A stretch of 64,000 nucleotides of DNA from positions 1 through 64,000 of the forward strand of contig NZ_QUZZ01000003.1 in the NCBI RefSeq assembly GCF_003545695.1, given 5' to 3'. The stretch is from Taibaiella helva (GTDB lineage Bacteria; Bacteroidota; Bacteroidia; Chitinophagales; Chitinophagaceae). Positions 1 through 8,535 of this stretch are shown here, one piece after another. A program made the translations under genes and the position numbers. Under the pieces are notes generated by a model that saw only the letters and a program-made list of their open reading frames with translations, searched no databases and was not told where the DNA came from. The stretch's first letter is position 1, and every line of letters starts with the position of its first letter.

Positions 1-54
1 AAGAAGGCCTTCGGGTAGGGTCAGGGAGATGAGCTCCAAATACGGATCGGACAA
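1..54 (-). CDS. possible transposase N-terminus (truncated by window edge)
   Basis: Eighteen codons are open on the minus strand from a TTG at 52-54 to the window edge. They end in ELISLTLPEGLL. I recall this kind of opening (a leucine-rich run followed by LPEGLL) from the N-terminal-region protein of ISAon1-type insertion sequences in Bacteroidota. A stop codon lies four codons upstream of the TTG, so the gene would start here. Eighteen codons are too few for certainty. It could also be chance coding, and on the plus strand the window opens with five codons and a stop. Confidence 0.3.
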   Translation of the reverse strand, partial: MSDPYLELISLTLPEGLL

Positions 55-144
55 AACAGTTATTTTTTAGCTCGCAAAGCAAACGCTTTTTTACTAATCC
101 CCCAGATTTTACGATTGATCCATGATATTCACAAATCATAAAAA

Positions 145-168
145 AACAAAAACCCGACTTTCGTCGGG
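145..168 (-). terminator. intrinsic terminator after tRNA-Ser
   Basis: A perfect 6-bp stem (CCCGAC 153-158 with GTCGGG 163-168, TTTC loop) is followed on the minus strand by a T-rich run. It lies just downstream of the tRNA-Ser gene. Confidence 0.8.
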
Positions 169-181
169 CTTCATTCTTTGC

Positions 182-271
182 TGGCGGAGACGGCGAGATT
201 CGAACTCGCGATACAGTTTCCCGTATACACACTTTCCAGGCGTGCTCCTTCAACCACTCGGACACGTCTCC
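182..271 (-). tRNA. tRNA-Ser (anticodon GGA)
   Basis: Read on the minus strand, the gene starts GGAGACG and closes with CGTCTCC, discriminator G and an encoded CCA (184-182). The anticodon loop CTGGAAA gives anticodon GGA, which reads UCC/UCU serine codons. A long variable arm, as expected for a class II tRNA, lies between the anticodon arm and the T arm with its TTCGAAT loop. A terminator follows at once, so the gene is probably transcribed alone. Its encoded CCA contrasts with the tRNA block at 32.4-32.9 kb, where no gene has one. Confidence 0.95.
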
Positions 272-458
272 TTGATTTGAGGGTCGCAAAAGTACGAATT
301 TTATTGAAATCATAAAATTTCTTTTAAACAATCCGGACGTTAATACTGTTTTAAAAGCCAGGTTTTTCCCCCTCCGGTTAAGATTTATTTATGTTAAGCG
401 CAGAACAAAGTCTCAGCGGTCCCAACGCCCGTTAACGGTGCATTAACGAGATAGATGT

Positions 459-466
459 TAATATTG
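459..466 (+). promoter_or_regulatory. -7 promoter box for susC-like gene
   Basis: TAATATTG matches the Bacteroidota -7 consensus TAnnTTTG at all but one position and lies 47 bp before the SusC-like start codon, which implies transcription from about 473. Confidence 0.5.
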
Positions 467-512
467 CGGCCTGAAATGGTTTCCCGGCCCCACCAAAAAA
501 CAATATACTGAC

Positions 513-3500
513 ATGAAGATGAGGACCTTATTTACCCTGGTTACTGGTTTTTTCCTACAAGCTTTTTCTCTCAATGCTCAGCAGCAGGACACCCTGAAAT
601 CCGTCGCACCAGAAATGCAGGATACCGCCGCTACTCCCGGTATCGCTCCGCCAAATGCACAGGCGCCGGTTGACCTGTCGAAGGTTGGCGCTGCCGATTC
701 TGCCACAGTAGGACAAAAGCCCGATTCTGCAGCAAAGCTTAGCATCGACTCCTCTGTAAAGGTTACGGACACCGCTGTTGTGGTCGATACCACCGGTAAG
801 GTGGAAGTAGGCGAGCAGGCTGCAGTCAACCAGCAGCAGCTCAATGGCGTTGTTTTTGAAAAAGACGGCGTGACGACACTACCCGGCGCTACTGTGCAAT
901 GGGTGGGCAATACCGTAAGCACCCAAACCGATGTCGACGGAAAATTTGCGATCGAATACCGTAAAGAAGGGGGAGTGCTCCAGGTATCTTCGGTAGGATT
1001 TACGACGCAGAAGATCAAGGTGGAGCCGGGACAAAACGATCTTAAGATCACCATGGGACTCAACGCCGGCACCAAGATCGACGAGGTCGTGATCACGGCG
1101 CTGGGCGCGCAGCGCAATACCCGCACGCTGGGCTATTCGGTACAGCAGCTGGAAGGCCGCGATATACAGGAAGCGAAAGAGGTGAACTATATCAATGCGC
1201 TTCAAGGTAAGCTGGCGGGAGTACAGATCAGCGGTAATGCCGGTTCTATGGGCGGATCGGCGAAGGTGGTAATCCGCGGCATTAAATCCATCTCAGGGGA
1301 TAACAACGCCATGTTCATCGTCGACGGGGTGCCCATGGCCAATATGAACCTGAATGCAGGAGGACAAGGTACCGGCGGCGGCGGCTTCGACTACGGCAAC
1401 CCGGCACAGCTGATCAATCCCAACGATGTAGAAAATATTGCAGTGCTTAAAGGCGCGGCAGCTACAGCGCTGTATGGCAGCCGCGGCCAGAATGGCGTGA
1501 TCTATATTACCACCAAGTCGGGCAAGGGCGCGGGCAAGCTTACCGTCAATTACGACTTTAACCTGCAGATGGACAAAGTATCGTTGCTGCCCAAATACCA
1601 GAACGAATACGGCGGTGGCAGCGGCGACTTTACCAAACTGTATGCCAATGAGCACCCTGAAGGTTTCGGCCCCAACGGAGGTACCTATAATGATAATGAC
1701 GGCAAGGGCAGCTACGATCTCCTGCCGCAGTATGCTACCGACGAATCCTGGGGACCACGCCTCGATGGCCGCCTGGTAAGGCACTACTGGTCCTGGGATC
1801 CCGGTAAAAATAATCCCTACTTCGGACAATCGGCTCCCTGGTCGCCACAACCGGATAATGTACGCGACTTCTTCAAAACCGGCGTAACGGTTTCCAACAA
1901 CCTGTCGATCTCAAGCGGCAATGATAAAGGGACCATCCGCTTCTCCCTGGGGCAGACGCACCAGGACTTCATCTATCCTGGCAGCAAGCTCGACCGTGTA
2001 TTCTTCGGGTTGAACACCAGCTATAATTTTACCGACAGGCTGTCTTTCAGCGGCGGTATCAATTACATTATGGACAAGTCGAAGAACAGGCCCGGTACAG
2101 GTTTCAACGGCTTCAATCCTATGCTGCAGTTCGTGATGTACGGGCAGCGCCAGCTGGACAACAATTACCTGAAGAACTATAAGTATGCCGACGGTACCGA
2201 GCAGACCTGGAACCGTACTGCATGGAACAACCCGATGCCGGTATCGGCCGAAAACCCCTACTGGAACCAATACGAAAGTTATAATACCGACCGCAACGAC
2301 CGCTACTTCGGTAACGCAGGGCTGAGCTATAAGATCACCGACTGGCTGACAGCCGATGCCAGGGTATTCTCCGATTTCCTGGATCATATCGATGAGACGA
2401 GGAGCGCCAGGGATTATTTCCTGGGCAGCTATGGCCGGCGTACGATCAATTACAATGAAAATAATTACCAGGGCACTTTAAGCTTCAATAAGAGCTTTGT
2501 ACACGACCGGCTGAGCCTGGAAGGTATTGTGGGCGGCAATATCCTCAGTGTGAGGATGCAGACCGAAACCGGTACAACCAACGGCGGCCTGATGAGCCCC
2601 GGCGTATATGTGCTGCAGAATTCCGTGCTGCCCGCTACAGTAATCAATGCGTATGGCAACTACCAGACCAACTCCCTGTTCGCCACGGCAACGCTCGGAT
2701 GGGACAAGCTGGTATACCTGACACTGACAGGGCGTAACGATTGGGCCTCGCCCCTGAAGCAGACCGGCAACTATTCTTTTTTCTATCCTTCTGCAGGCAG
2801 CGCCTTTGTCTTTTCCGAGCTGATCCCCAAGAACAAGTGGATGACCTTCGGCAAGGCGCGCCTGTCATATGCCCAGGTGGGCAATGCCACAACGCCTTAC
2901 CAGGTAGCACGGAACTTCGATTTCAGCGCGCCTTTCGGCAGCTTCCCCCTGTTGACCACACCCGATCAGCTGTACAACGCCCAGCTGAAGCCGGAGAAGT
3001 CTTATGAAGTAGAAGGCGGCCTCGATCTTCGTTTCCTGAGCGATCGCCTCGGCCTCAGCGTTACGTACTACGACCGTAAAACAAAGAACCAGATATGGGT
3101 AGTGCAGCTGCCGCCCGAGATGGGCTATGGCTCCAAGATCGTCAACGGCGGTAATGTGCAGAACAGGGGTATCGAGCTCAGCCTGAATGCCACGCCGCTG
3201 ATAATCGGCGACTTCCGCTGGGAAACTGGTATCAATTTTTCGAAGAATAAGAACAAAGTGCTTGACCTGAATACCAATGACGGCAGCATCGGCGGTATTG
3301 AAACCTTCATTATCGGTACGGAAAGAAGAACGCAAAAAGTATCGGTTGTAGCCATGAAGGGGCAATCGCTGGGCACTATTATCGGTACCGATTATGTCTA
3401 CGACGCCAATGGCAATCGTGTAGTTACGGCTGACGGCTACTATGCCGTAACCGATAAGCCGGTAGTGATCGGCGATGCCAATCCCGACTTCATCGGCGGC

Positions 3501-4010
3501 TTCACCAATACGTTCTCCTATAAAGGCATTTATCTTTCAGGTCTCATCGATTTCCAGAAGGGCGGCGATTTCTTTTCCTATACTAACCTGTACGGTAATA
3601 AATCGGGTTTGCTGGAAGAGACCGCTGCCGGCGGTATACGGGAGAATGGGGTGATCAACCCTGGTGTAAAGGCGGATGGCAGCCCCAACGATAAGCTGAT
3701 CTCCGCCAGGGATCATTTTAACAGCGATGGCGGCAACCGCATCAGCAAAGCCAACTTGTATGACGGCGGCTTTATTTACCTGCGCGAGCTGCGGCTGGGC
3801 TGGAACCTGCCCCAGAAATGGCTGAGCAAGACAAAAATGCAGAGCGCGAGGCTGTCGCTGGTAGGCCGCAACCTGTGGCTGATGCACAGCAATGCGCCGA
3901 ATGTGGATCCGTCCTTTATCAACAATTCCATCGGCAATACGCCCGGTCTCGAAGGAGGCGCCTTGCCTCCTGTACGCAGCTATGGCGTTAACCTGAATAT
4001 TACCTTTTAA
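513..4010 (+). CDS. SusC/RagA-family TonB-linked outer membrane protein
   Basis: This outer-membrane beta-barrel of 1165 residues should import a polymer fragment or other nutrient with the SusD-like lipoprotein encoded 40 bp downstream. A signal peptide (about residues 1-22) is followed by an unusual stretch to about residue 108 that is rich in Asp, Thr, Ser and Ala. Next comes a carboxypeptidase-regulatory-like beta-sandwich (about 110-190) and a plug domain beginning EVVITALGAQR. The barrel ends in the aromatic residue of NLNITF, as outer-membrane barrels do. No glycan-degrading enzyme lies nearby, so the substrate cannot be inferred. The low-complexity linker before the sandwich domain is longer than in typical SusC proteins. 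Confidence 0.95.
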   Translation: MKMRTLFTLVTGFFLQAFSLNAQQQDTLKSVAPEMQDTAATPGIAPPNAQAPVDLSKVGAADSATVGQKPDSAAKLSIDSSVKVTDTAVVVDTTGKVEVGEQAAVNQQQLNGVVFEKDGVTTLPGATVQWVGNTVSTQTDVDGKFAIEYRKEGGVLQVSSVGFTTQKIKVEPGQNDLKITMGLNAGTKIDEVVITALGAQRNTRTLGYSVQQLEGRDIQEAKEVNYINALQGKLAGVQISGNAGSMGGSAKVVIRGIKSISGDNNAMFIVDGVPMANMNLNAGGQGTGGGGFDYGNPAQLINPNDVENIAVLKGAAATALYGSRGQNGVIYITTKSGKGAGKLTVNYDFNLQMDKVSLLPKYQNEYGGGSGDFTKLYANEHPEGFGPNGGTYNDNDGKGSYDLLPQYATDESWGPRLDGRLVRHYWSWDPGKNNPYFGQSAPWSPQPDNVRDFFKTGVTVSNNLSISSGNDKGTIRFSLGQTHQDFIYPGSKLDRVFFGLNTSYNFTDRLSFSGGINYIMDKSKNRPGTGFNGFNPMLQFVMYGQRQLDNNYLKNYKYADGTEQTWNRTAWNNPMPVSAENPYWNQYESYNTDRNDRYFGNAGLSYKITDWLTADARVFSDFLDHIDETRSARDYFLGSYGRRTINYNENNYQGTLSFNKSFVHDRLSLEGIVGGNILSVRMQTETGTTNGGLMSPGVYVLQNSVLPATVINAYGNYQTNSLFATATLGWDKLVYLTLTGRNDWASPLKQTGNYSFFYPSAGSAFVFSELIPKNKWMTFGKARLSYAQVGNATTPYQVARNFDFSAPFGSFPLLTTPDQLYNAQLKPEKSYEVEGGLDLRFLSDRLGLSVTYYDRKTKNQIWVVQLPPEMGYGSKIVNGGNVQNRGIELSLNATPLIIGDFRWETGINFSKNKNKVLDLNTNDGSIGGIETFIIGTERRTQKVSVVAMKGQSLGTIIGTDYVYDANGNRVVTADGYYAVTDKPVVIGDANPDFIGGFTNTFSYKGIYLSGLIDFQKGGDFFSYTNLYGNKSGLLEETAAGGIRENGVINPGVKADGSPNDKLISARDHFNSDGGNRISKANLYDGGFIYLRELRLGWNLPQKWLSKTKMQSARLSLVGRNLWLMHSNAPNVDPSFINNSIGNTPGLEGGALPPVRSYGVNLNITF

Positions 4011-4050
4011 CAGAGCGGAAGAAAGCATATCGTTCAAAAAATGAAGCATC

Positions 4051-5496
4051 ATGAAAAGTAAAGTATGGATACTGTTGGGCACAGCACTGATATTGTTCAC
4101 GGGCTGCCGTAAGTTTGAGGAGCTGAATACTGACCCGGCCAAACCGGAAGAAGCCAACCCGCAATACCTCTTGTCCAGTGCAGAGAAAAGGGCGTCCGAT
4201 CTGATGTATCACCCTTATTACAACGGCCGTATCGGTATGCACTTTGCCCAATACTGGACCGGTACCGATAAAACATCGGAAAGCCGCAACCTGCTCACGG
4301 ATGAAGCGCTGTGGGCCGGGCTGTATACCGGGCCCCTGATGGATCTCCAGGAGATCGGCAACTATTACGATCGCCACCCTTCGGAGCGTAACCCCCACGT
4401 GCTGGCTATGGCCGAAATACTGAAGAGCTGGATTTTTCATGTGCTTACCGATGTCTATATCGACGTGCCTTACAGCCAGGCCCTCAAAGGCAATGCCAAC
4501 CCGCAGCCGGCATTCGATAAAGCGCAGGACATCTACAACAACCTGCTGGCTTCGCTTCAGAGCCAGATCAATATCCTGCAGGAGACCGACGGCGACCCGG
4601 TAAAAGGCGATATCCTGGGCGGCGGTGATAAAGAATACTGGGTGCGGTTTGCCAATGCGCTTCGCCTGCGTATCGCTATGCGCATGGCCGATGTGCAGCC
4701 GGATGTCGCCCGGGAAGTCGTAGAAGAGGCTGCCGGCAAGACCCTGACCGACGTCAGCGAGGATGTCTTTTTCCCTTACAATGGTAATGCAGTGACCAGT
4801 CGCTTCCCCTACAACGATGCCGACAGGCCATTGGTAGAATTTGCGGTCACCAGCACCCTGATCGATTACCTGAAGAAAGTAGGCGACCCCCGCTTGCCCG
4901 TATATGCCCGTCCCGATGCCAATACCGGCATGTTCCGTGGCAAGGCTTATGGTACCGCTGATAACAAGCCGGCCCTGGATTCTTTGTCCAGGCCCGGTGT
5001 GCTGCCCTACAGCGCTGCTATGAAAGGTTATATCATTACTTATGCTGAAGTAGCCTTTATCAAGGCCGAAGCGGCAGCCCGCGGGATGAATGTTGGCGGC
5101 AACGCCGCCTCACTATATGAAGACGGCATTAAGGCCTCGATGGCGCAATGGGGAATTAAGCCGGACGATACCTCGGTAGCTAACTATACCAGGAGAGTGC
5201 CTTATACTGCCGGCGACTGGAAAAACGTGATTGGTACCCAAAAGTGGATCGCGCTGTATATGCAGGGGCTGCAGTCCTGGATGGAGCGCCTCCGGCTCGA
5301 TTTCAGCCAGCCCGATGGTACACCTTTGTTCATCAAGCCCGTATCGGGCTCGCTGGATCCCCAGGTAGCCGATGTGCCCCAGCGGCTTACTTATCCTGCC
5401 GCAACCCGCAGCGCCAATGCAGCCAATGCTACTGCCGCAGCGCAGCGTATCGGCGGCGATACCAAAGCGACAAAGAACTGGTGGAATATTCATTGA
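4051..5496 (+). CDS. SusD/RagB-like surface lipoprotein
   Basis: A lipoprotein signal peptide with lipobox LFTGC places this 481-residue protein on the outer membrane. Early motifs such as FEELNTDPAKP and the later alpha-helical repeats mark the SusD-like family, of the shorter subtype (SusD-like_2). It should form the lid of the SusC barrel encoded just upstream, capturing the ligand at the cell surface. The two genes are separated by 40 bp with no terminator between them, so they form one operon, closed by a hairpin at 5522-5546. Confidence 0.93.
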   Translation: MKSKVWILLGTALILFTGCRKFEELNTDPAKPEEANPQYLLSSAEKRASDLMYHPYYNGRIGMHFAQYWTGTDKTSESRNLLTDEALWAGLYTGPLMDLQEIGNYYDRHPSERNPHVLAMAEILKSWIFHVLTDVYIDVPYSQALKGNANPQPAFDKAQDIYNNLLASLQSQINILQETDGDPVKGDILGGGDKEYWVRFANALRLRIAMRMADVQPDVAREVVEEAAGKTLTDVSEDVFFPYNGNAVTSRFPYNDADRPLVEFAVTSTLIDYLKKVGDPRLPVYARPDANTGMFRGKAYGTADNKPALDSLSRPGVLPYSAAMKGYIITYAEVAFIKAEAAARGMNVGGNAASLYEDGIKASMAQWGIKPDDTSVANYTRRVPYTAGDWKNVIGTQKWIALYMQGLQSWMERLRLDFSQPDGTPLFIKPVSGSLDPQVADVPQRLTYPAATRSANAANATAAAQRIGGDTKATKNWWNIH

Positions 5497-5521
5497 TCTT
5501 AGAACCATATCGGGATAAACA

Positions 5522-5546
5522 GGGCTGCTCTTCAGGGCAGCCCTTT
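5522..5546 (+). terminator. terminator of the SusCD operon
   Basis: A 7-bp stem (GGGCTGC 5522-5528 with GCAGCCC 5537-5543) is followed by a short TTT run. The tract is weak, so termination may be incomplete. Confidence 0.55.
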
Positions 5547-5612
5547 CTGCAGAACAGAGTTGCCCGCCGGGCGGCGTATAGCGAAGGCGGCCTTCATTCC
5601 GTTTAACTTCTG

Positions 5613-5620
5613 TATTTTTG
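5613..5620 (+). promoter_or_regulatory. -7 promoter box for lpxH-like gene
   Basis: TATTTTTG fits TAnnTTTG exactly. Transcription from about 5627 would leave a short leader before the ATG at 5653. Confidence 0.6.
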
Positions 5621-5652
5621 CAGATTAAATTCACATATTGTTATCCTGGATA

Positions 5653-6426
5653 ATGCAATTGCCTGCCGGTAAAAAAATATATTTCGCTTCCGATTTTCAT
5701 CTGGGCATTCCCGATAAGGCAACCAGCAGGAAGCGGGAGCAGCTGCTTTGCCGCTGGCTTGATACCATCAGGGAAGATGCGGAATGCCTGTTTCTTGTCG
5801 GCGATATTTTCGACGTATGGTTTGAGTATAAAAATGTGATCCCGAAAGGCTATACCCGTTTCCTGGGCAAGCTGGCCGAGCTGAGCGATGCTGGCCTGCG
5901 GATCGAAGCATTTACAGGCAATCATGACTTATGGATGCGCGGCTACTTTGAAGAGGAGCTGAACATTAAGGTGCACCATCAGCCCCTGGAGTTTGAAGCC
6001 AGAGGGAAACGGTTCCTGGTTGCCCACGGCGATGGCCTGGGCCCCGGCGATCATGGCTACAAGCTGCTGAAGAACGTGCTGCGCAACCCCTTTGCCCAAT
6101 GGCTGTACCGGCGGCTTCATCCCGATACAGGGGTCGGCGTTGCCAATTACTTCAGCCGCAAAGGGCCGAAGCATGTCAACTCGGAAAAGCAGTTCCTGGG
6201 TGAGGAGAAAGAATGGCTGATCCTGTACAGCAAGGAAAAGCTGAAAGAAAAGCACTACGATTATTTCATCTTTGGTCACCGGCACCTGGCCGTCGTACAT
6301 CCGCTGAGCGAACAGAGCCTTTATGTTAACCTTGGCGACTGGATCAGCTTCAACAGCTATGCCGTATTTGACGGCACGCAGCTGGAGCTGAAATATTTTG
6401 CACCGCAAACCGTTAATCCTGAATAG
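5653..6426 (+). CDS. lpxH: UDP-2,3-diacylglucosamine diphosphatase (LpxH-like)
   Basis: This calcineurin-like metallophosphoesterase is 257 residues long from this start. The two-metal motifs are all visible: DFHLG near the N-terminus, GDIFD, GNHD, a later HGD, and the C-terminal GHRH. In lipid A synthesis LpxH hydrolyses UDP-2,3-diacylglucosamine to lipid X and UMP at the inner membrane face. The ATG at 5653 (MQLPAGKKIYF) is preferred over an in-frame TTG at 5638, which would lie only about 11 nt from the inferred transcription start. A second, more distant member of the same superfamily is encoded at 40601-41446, so which one is the true LpxH is not settled by sequence alone. Confidence 0.85.
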   Translation: MQLPAGKKIYFASDFHLGIPDKATSRKREQLLCRWLDTIREDAECLFLVGDIFDVWFEYKNVIPKGYTRFLGKLAELSDAGLRIEAFTGNHDLWMRGYFEEELNIKVHHQPLEFEARGKRFLVAHGDGLGPGDHGYKLLKNVLRNPFAQWLYRRLHPDTGVGVANYFSRKGPKHVNSEKQFLGEEKEWLILYSKEKLKEKHYDYFIFGHRHLAVVHPLSEQSLYVNLGDWISFNSYAVFDGTQLELKYFAPQTVNPE

Positions 6427-6431
6427 ACATC

Positions 6432-6935
6432 ATGAAAAGAACATTGATCCTGGTACGGCATGCCAAGTCTGACTGGAGCACAGCGGGTCAGGCCGATTTC
6501 GACCGGCCATTGAACAAGAGGGGCAAAAAAGATGCTCCTGAAATGGGGCGGCGTTTAAAAGCAAAAGGATTAGTGCCCGACCTTATCCTGGCCAGTCCCG
6601 CCAAAAGAGCTGCTGCTACCGCAAAGCTGGTTGCCGGTGCGGTAGATTACGACACCAGCCGCATACAATGGGTTGACCGGCTGTACCATTGCCCTGCCTC
6701 CGTTTTTGAAGAGGTGATCGGGGAAAGCAATATCGACGATGCGGTAAAGACAGTTTTCATCTTTGCCCACAATCCCGGCATCACCCATTTCGCTAATGAG
6801 ACCGCACCAGGACTGAATATAGACAACATACCCACCTGCGGCATGGTGGCGCTGAGCTTTGAAGCAAAGCACTGGAGCGACTTCGCTAGCCAATCGCACA
6901 CCTTGCTGTTTTTTGATTATCCTAAAAACCAATAA
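6432..6935 (+). CDS. SixA-like histidine phosphatase
   Basis: This 167-residue protein belongs to the histidine phosphatase (phosphoglycerate-mutase-like) superfamily. The catalytic RHAKS motif is at residues 9-13, the second arginine is in the ASPAKRAAATA segment, and the second active-site histidine is in FIFAHNPGI. The SixA branch removes phosphate from phosphohistidine in signalling proteins, though in Bacteroidota the substrate is unknown. It starts 5 bp after the lpxH-like gene, so the two are co-transcribed. The next gene begins within 8 bp of its stop. Confidence 0.88.
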   Translation: MKRTLILVRHAKSDWSTAGQADFDRPLNKRGKKDAPEMGRRLKAKGLVPDLILASPAKRAAATAKLVAGAVDYDTSRIQWVDRLYHCPASVFEEVIGESNIDDAVKTVFIFAHNPGITHFANETAPGLNIDNIPTCGMVALSFEAKHWSDFASQSHTLLFFDYPKNQ

Positions 6936-6942
6936 TTTTTTC

Positions 6943-8406
6943 GTGCCTAAAGCTGATTTTACGACCACACTGACAGATCTTTTCACCAAACAGTTCGGCA
7001 ATAGCCCCCAGGACATTTCCTCTATTCCCTTAGCCGGATCGGATCGCCGTTACCTTCGCCTCAGCGACGGACAAAATACGGTGGTCGGCGCCTTTAACCC
7101 GGATAAGAAAGAGAACAACACCTTTTTCTATTTTACCCAGGTATTCAGCAAGTATAAGCTGCCGGTACCTGAGATCATTGCCAAGAGCCGCGACAAGCAA
7201 TATTACCTCCTGCAGGACCTGGGCACCACTTCCCTGTTCCAGCTGATGGAAGAGGAAGGGCATACTGACCGTATTAAAAGCCTGTTCCGGAAAAGCATCG
7301 ACAACCTGGTACGCTTCCATTGGGAAGCCGGCAAGGAGATCGATTACTCGCTTTGCTTCTCGGCCTCCGTCTTCGACCGGAAGCAGGTGCTGGCCGACCT
7401 GCTGTATTTCAAATATTACTTCGCTGACCTGCTGAAGATCCATTACAACAAGCCGGCGCTGCTGGAAGAGCTGGAGGAATGGAGCGTCAGCCTTTCTTCT
7501 GCAAGGCCGCAAACCTTTATGTACCGCGACTTCCAGAGCCGTAACATACAGGTGCAGCACGATGAGGTGTACTTTATCGATTACCAGGGCGGCATGATGG
7601 GTCTGCCCCAGTACGACCTGGCCTCGCTGCTGTGGCAGGCGAGAGCACAGCTACCGGTAGAATGGAAGAATGAGCTGGTCAACTATTATTTCCAGGCGTT
7701 GAAGAACCTCCCCGAAATTCCATCATTTAATGAAACGGAGTTCCGGAAAGTATACCTGGAATGTGTGCTGCTGCGCATTCTGCAGACATTGGGCGCTTAT
7801 GGCTTCAGGGGCCTGCTGGAACGCAAGCCGCATTTTATCAAGAGCATCAAGCCGGCCCTGCAGCAGCTGAAGTTCTTCCTCGATACCTATGGCCATATTC
7901 CTGCGTTCAGCGAGCTTCGCCACGTGCTCGAGCAGCTTGTCAAGCCGGAGATCACCGCGCAGTTTGAGGGGCTGGACGAAGCTTTGCTGGCCGATATGCC
8001 TTTAAAGATCAAAGTGTATAGCTTTTCCTACAAAAAAGGAATGCCCGAAGATGTAACCGGCCATGGCGGCGGCTTTGTATTCGATTGCCGCGGTATCCTG
8101 AATCCCGGGCGCTTTGAAGAATACAAGAGCATTACCGGGAAAGATGCTGCAGTGAAGGAATTCCTGCAGACGAAGACCCTGATGCCGCAATTCCTGGAGC
8201 ATGTCTTTGCGGTGGTGGATATATCCGTCGACGATTATATCCGTCGCGGCTTTGACCACCTCAGCGTTTCCTTCGGCTGTACCGGCGGCCAGCATCGTTC
8301 GGTATTTGCAGCCGAAGCTCTGGCGCAGCACCTGAAAGATAAGTATGGCTTAGCCGCCGAGGTGCTGCACCTGGAACAGGAAGCGCATGAGCTGAAACGC
8401 AGGTAA
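6943..8406 (+). CDS. sugar kinase/aminoglycoside phosphotransferase-fold domain fused to RapZ C-terminal domain
   Basis: This 487-residue fusion has two parts. Residues to about 340 form a kinase of the aminoglycoside phosphotransferase fold, related to anomeric amino-sugar kinases (AmgK). MYRDFQSRNIQ is the catalytic loop, and YFIDYQGGMMG supplies the metal-binding Asp. From about 350 (near 7998) the chain matches the RapZ C-terminal domain, with GHGGGFVFDCRGI and the conserved FGCTGGQHRSV. In proteobacteria that domain senses glucosamine-6-phosphate. The GTG at 6943 is chosen because it follows the sixA stop by 7 bp. The longer frame from 6859 would overlap sixA. A role in recycling or sensing cell-wall amino sugars is inferred. 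Confidence 0.88.
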   Translation: MPKADFTTTLTDLFTKQFGNSPQDISSIPLAGSDRRYLRLSDGQNTVVGAFNPDKKENNTFFYFTQVFSKYKLPVPEIIAKSRDKQYYLLQDLGTTSLFQLMEEEGHTDRIKSLFRKSIDNLVRFHWEAGKEIDYSLCFSASVFDRKQVLADLLYFKYYFADLLKIHYNKPALLEELEEWSVSLSSARPQTFMYRDFQSRNIQVQHDEVYFIDYQGGMMGLPQYDLASLLWQARAQLPVEWKNELVNYYFQALKNLPEIPSFNETEFRKVYLECVLLRILQTLGAYGFRGLLERKPHFIKSIKPALQQLKFFLDTYGHIPAFSELRHVLEQLVKPEITAQFEGLDEALLADMPLKIKVYSFSYKKGMPEDVTGHGGGFVFDCRGILNPGRFEEYKSITGKDAAVKEFLQTKTLMPQFLEHVFAVVDISVDDYIRRGFDHLSVSFGCTGGQHRSVFAAEALAQHLKDKYGLAAEVLHLEQEAHELKRR

Positions 8407-8420
8407 CCGCAATAAAAGCA

Positions 8421-8455
8421 TAAAAAAAACGCTGCCTCCGGGCGGCGTTTTTTTT
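8421..8455. terminator. bidirectional terminator hairpin
   Basis: An 8-bp stem (8429-8436 with 8441-8448, TCCG loop, one G-T pair) has an A-run on one side and a T-run on the other. It serves the kinase-RapZ gene and can also stop transcription coming from the other strand. Confidence 0.85.
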
Positions 8456-8469
8456 ATGAGGTCGATTGC

Positions 8470-8495
8470 AAAAAAGGGCAGCTGAAAAGCTGCCC
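8470..8495 (-). terminator. terminator of the PiT/DUF47 operon
   Basis: A perfect 8-bp stem (GGGCAGCT 8476-8483, GAAA loop, AGCTGCCC 8488-8495) is followed on the minus strand by a run of Ts. It lies 40 bp after the transporter stop codon. Confidence 0.85.
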
Positions 8496-8535
8496 CCGAT
8501 AAACAAAAAATACAAAAAAGAAGGTTTGGATCCGC

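Noticed and set aside
431-450. Two TTAACG repeats 11 bp apart before the SusC-like gene, resembling the Pho-like arrays
   Set aside because: Only two units, with different bases after TTAAC, and the distance to the -7 box is 8 bp rather than the 7 bp of the two clear arrays. Could be chance.
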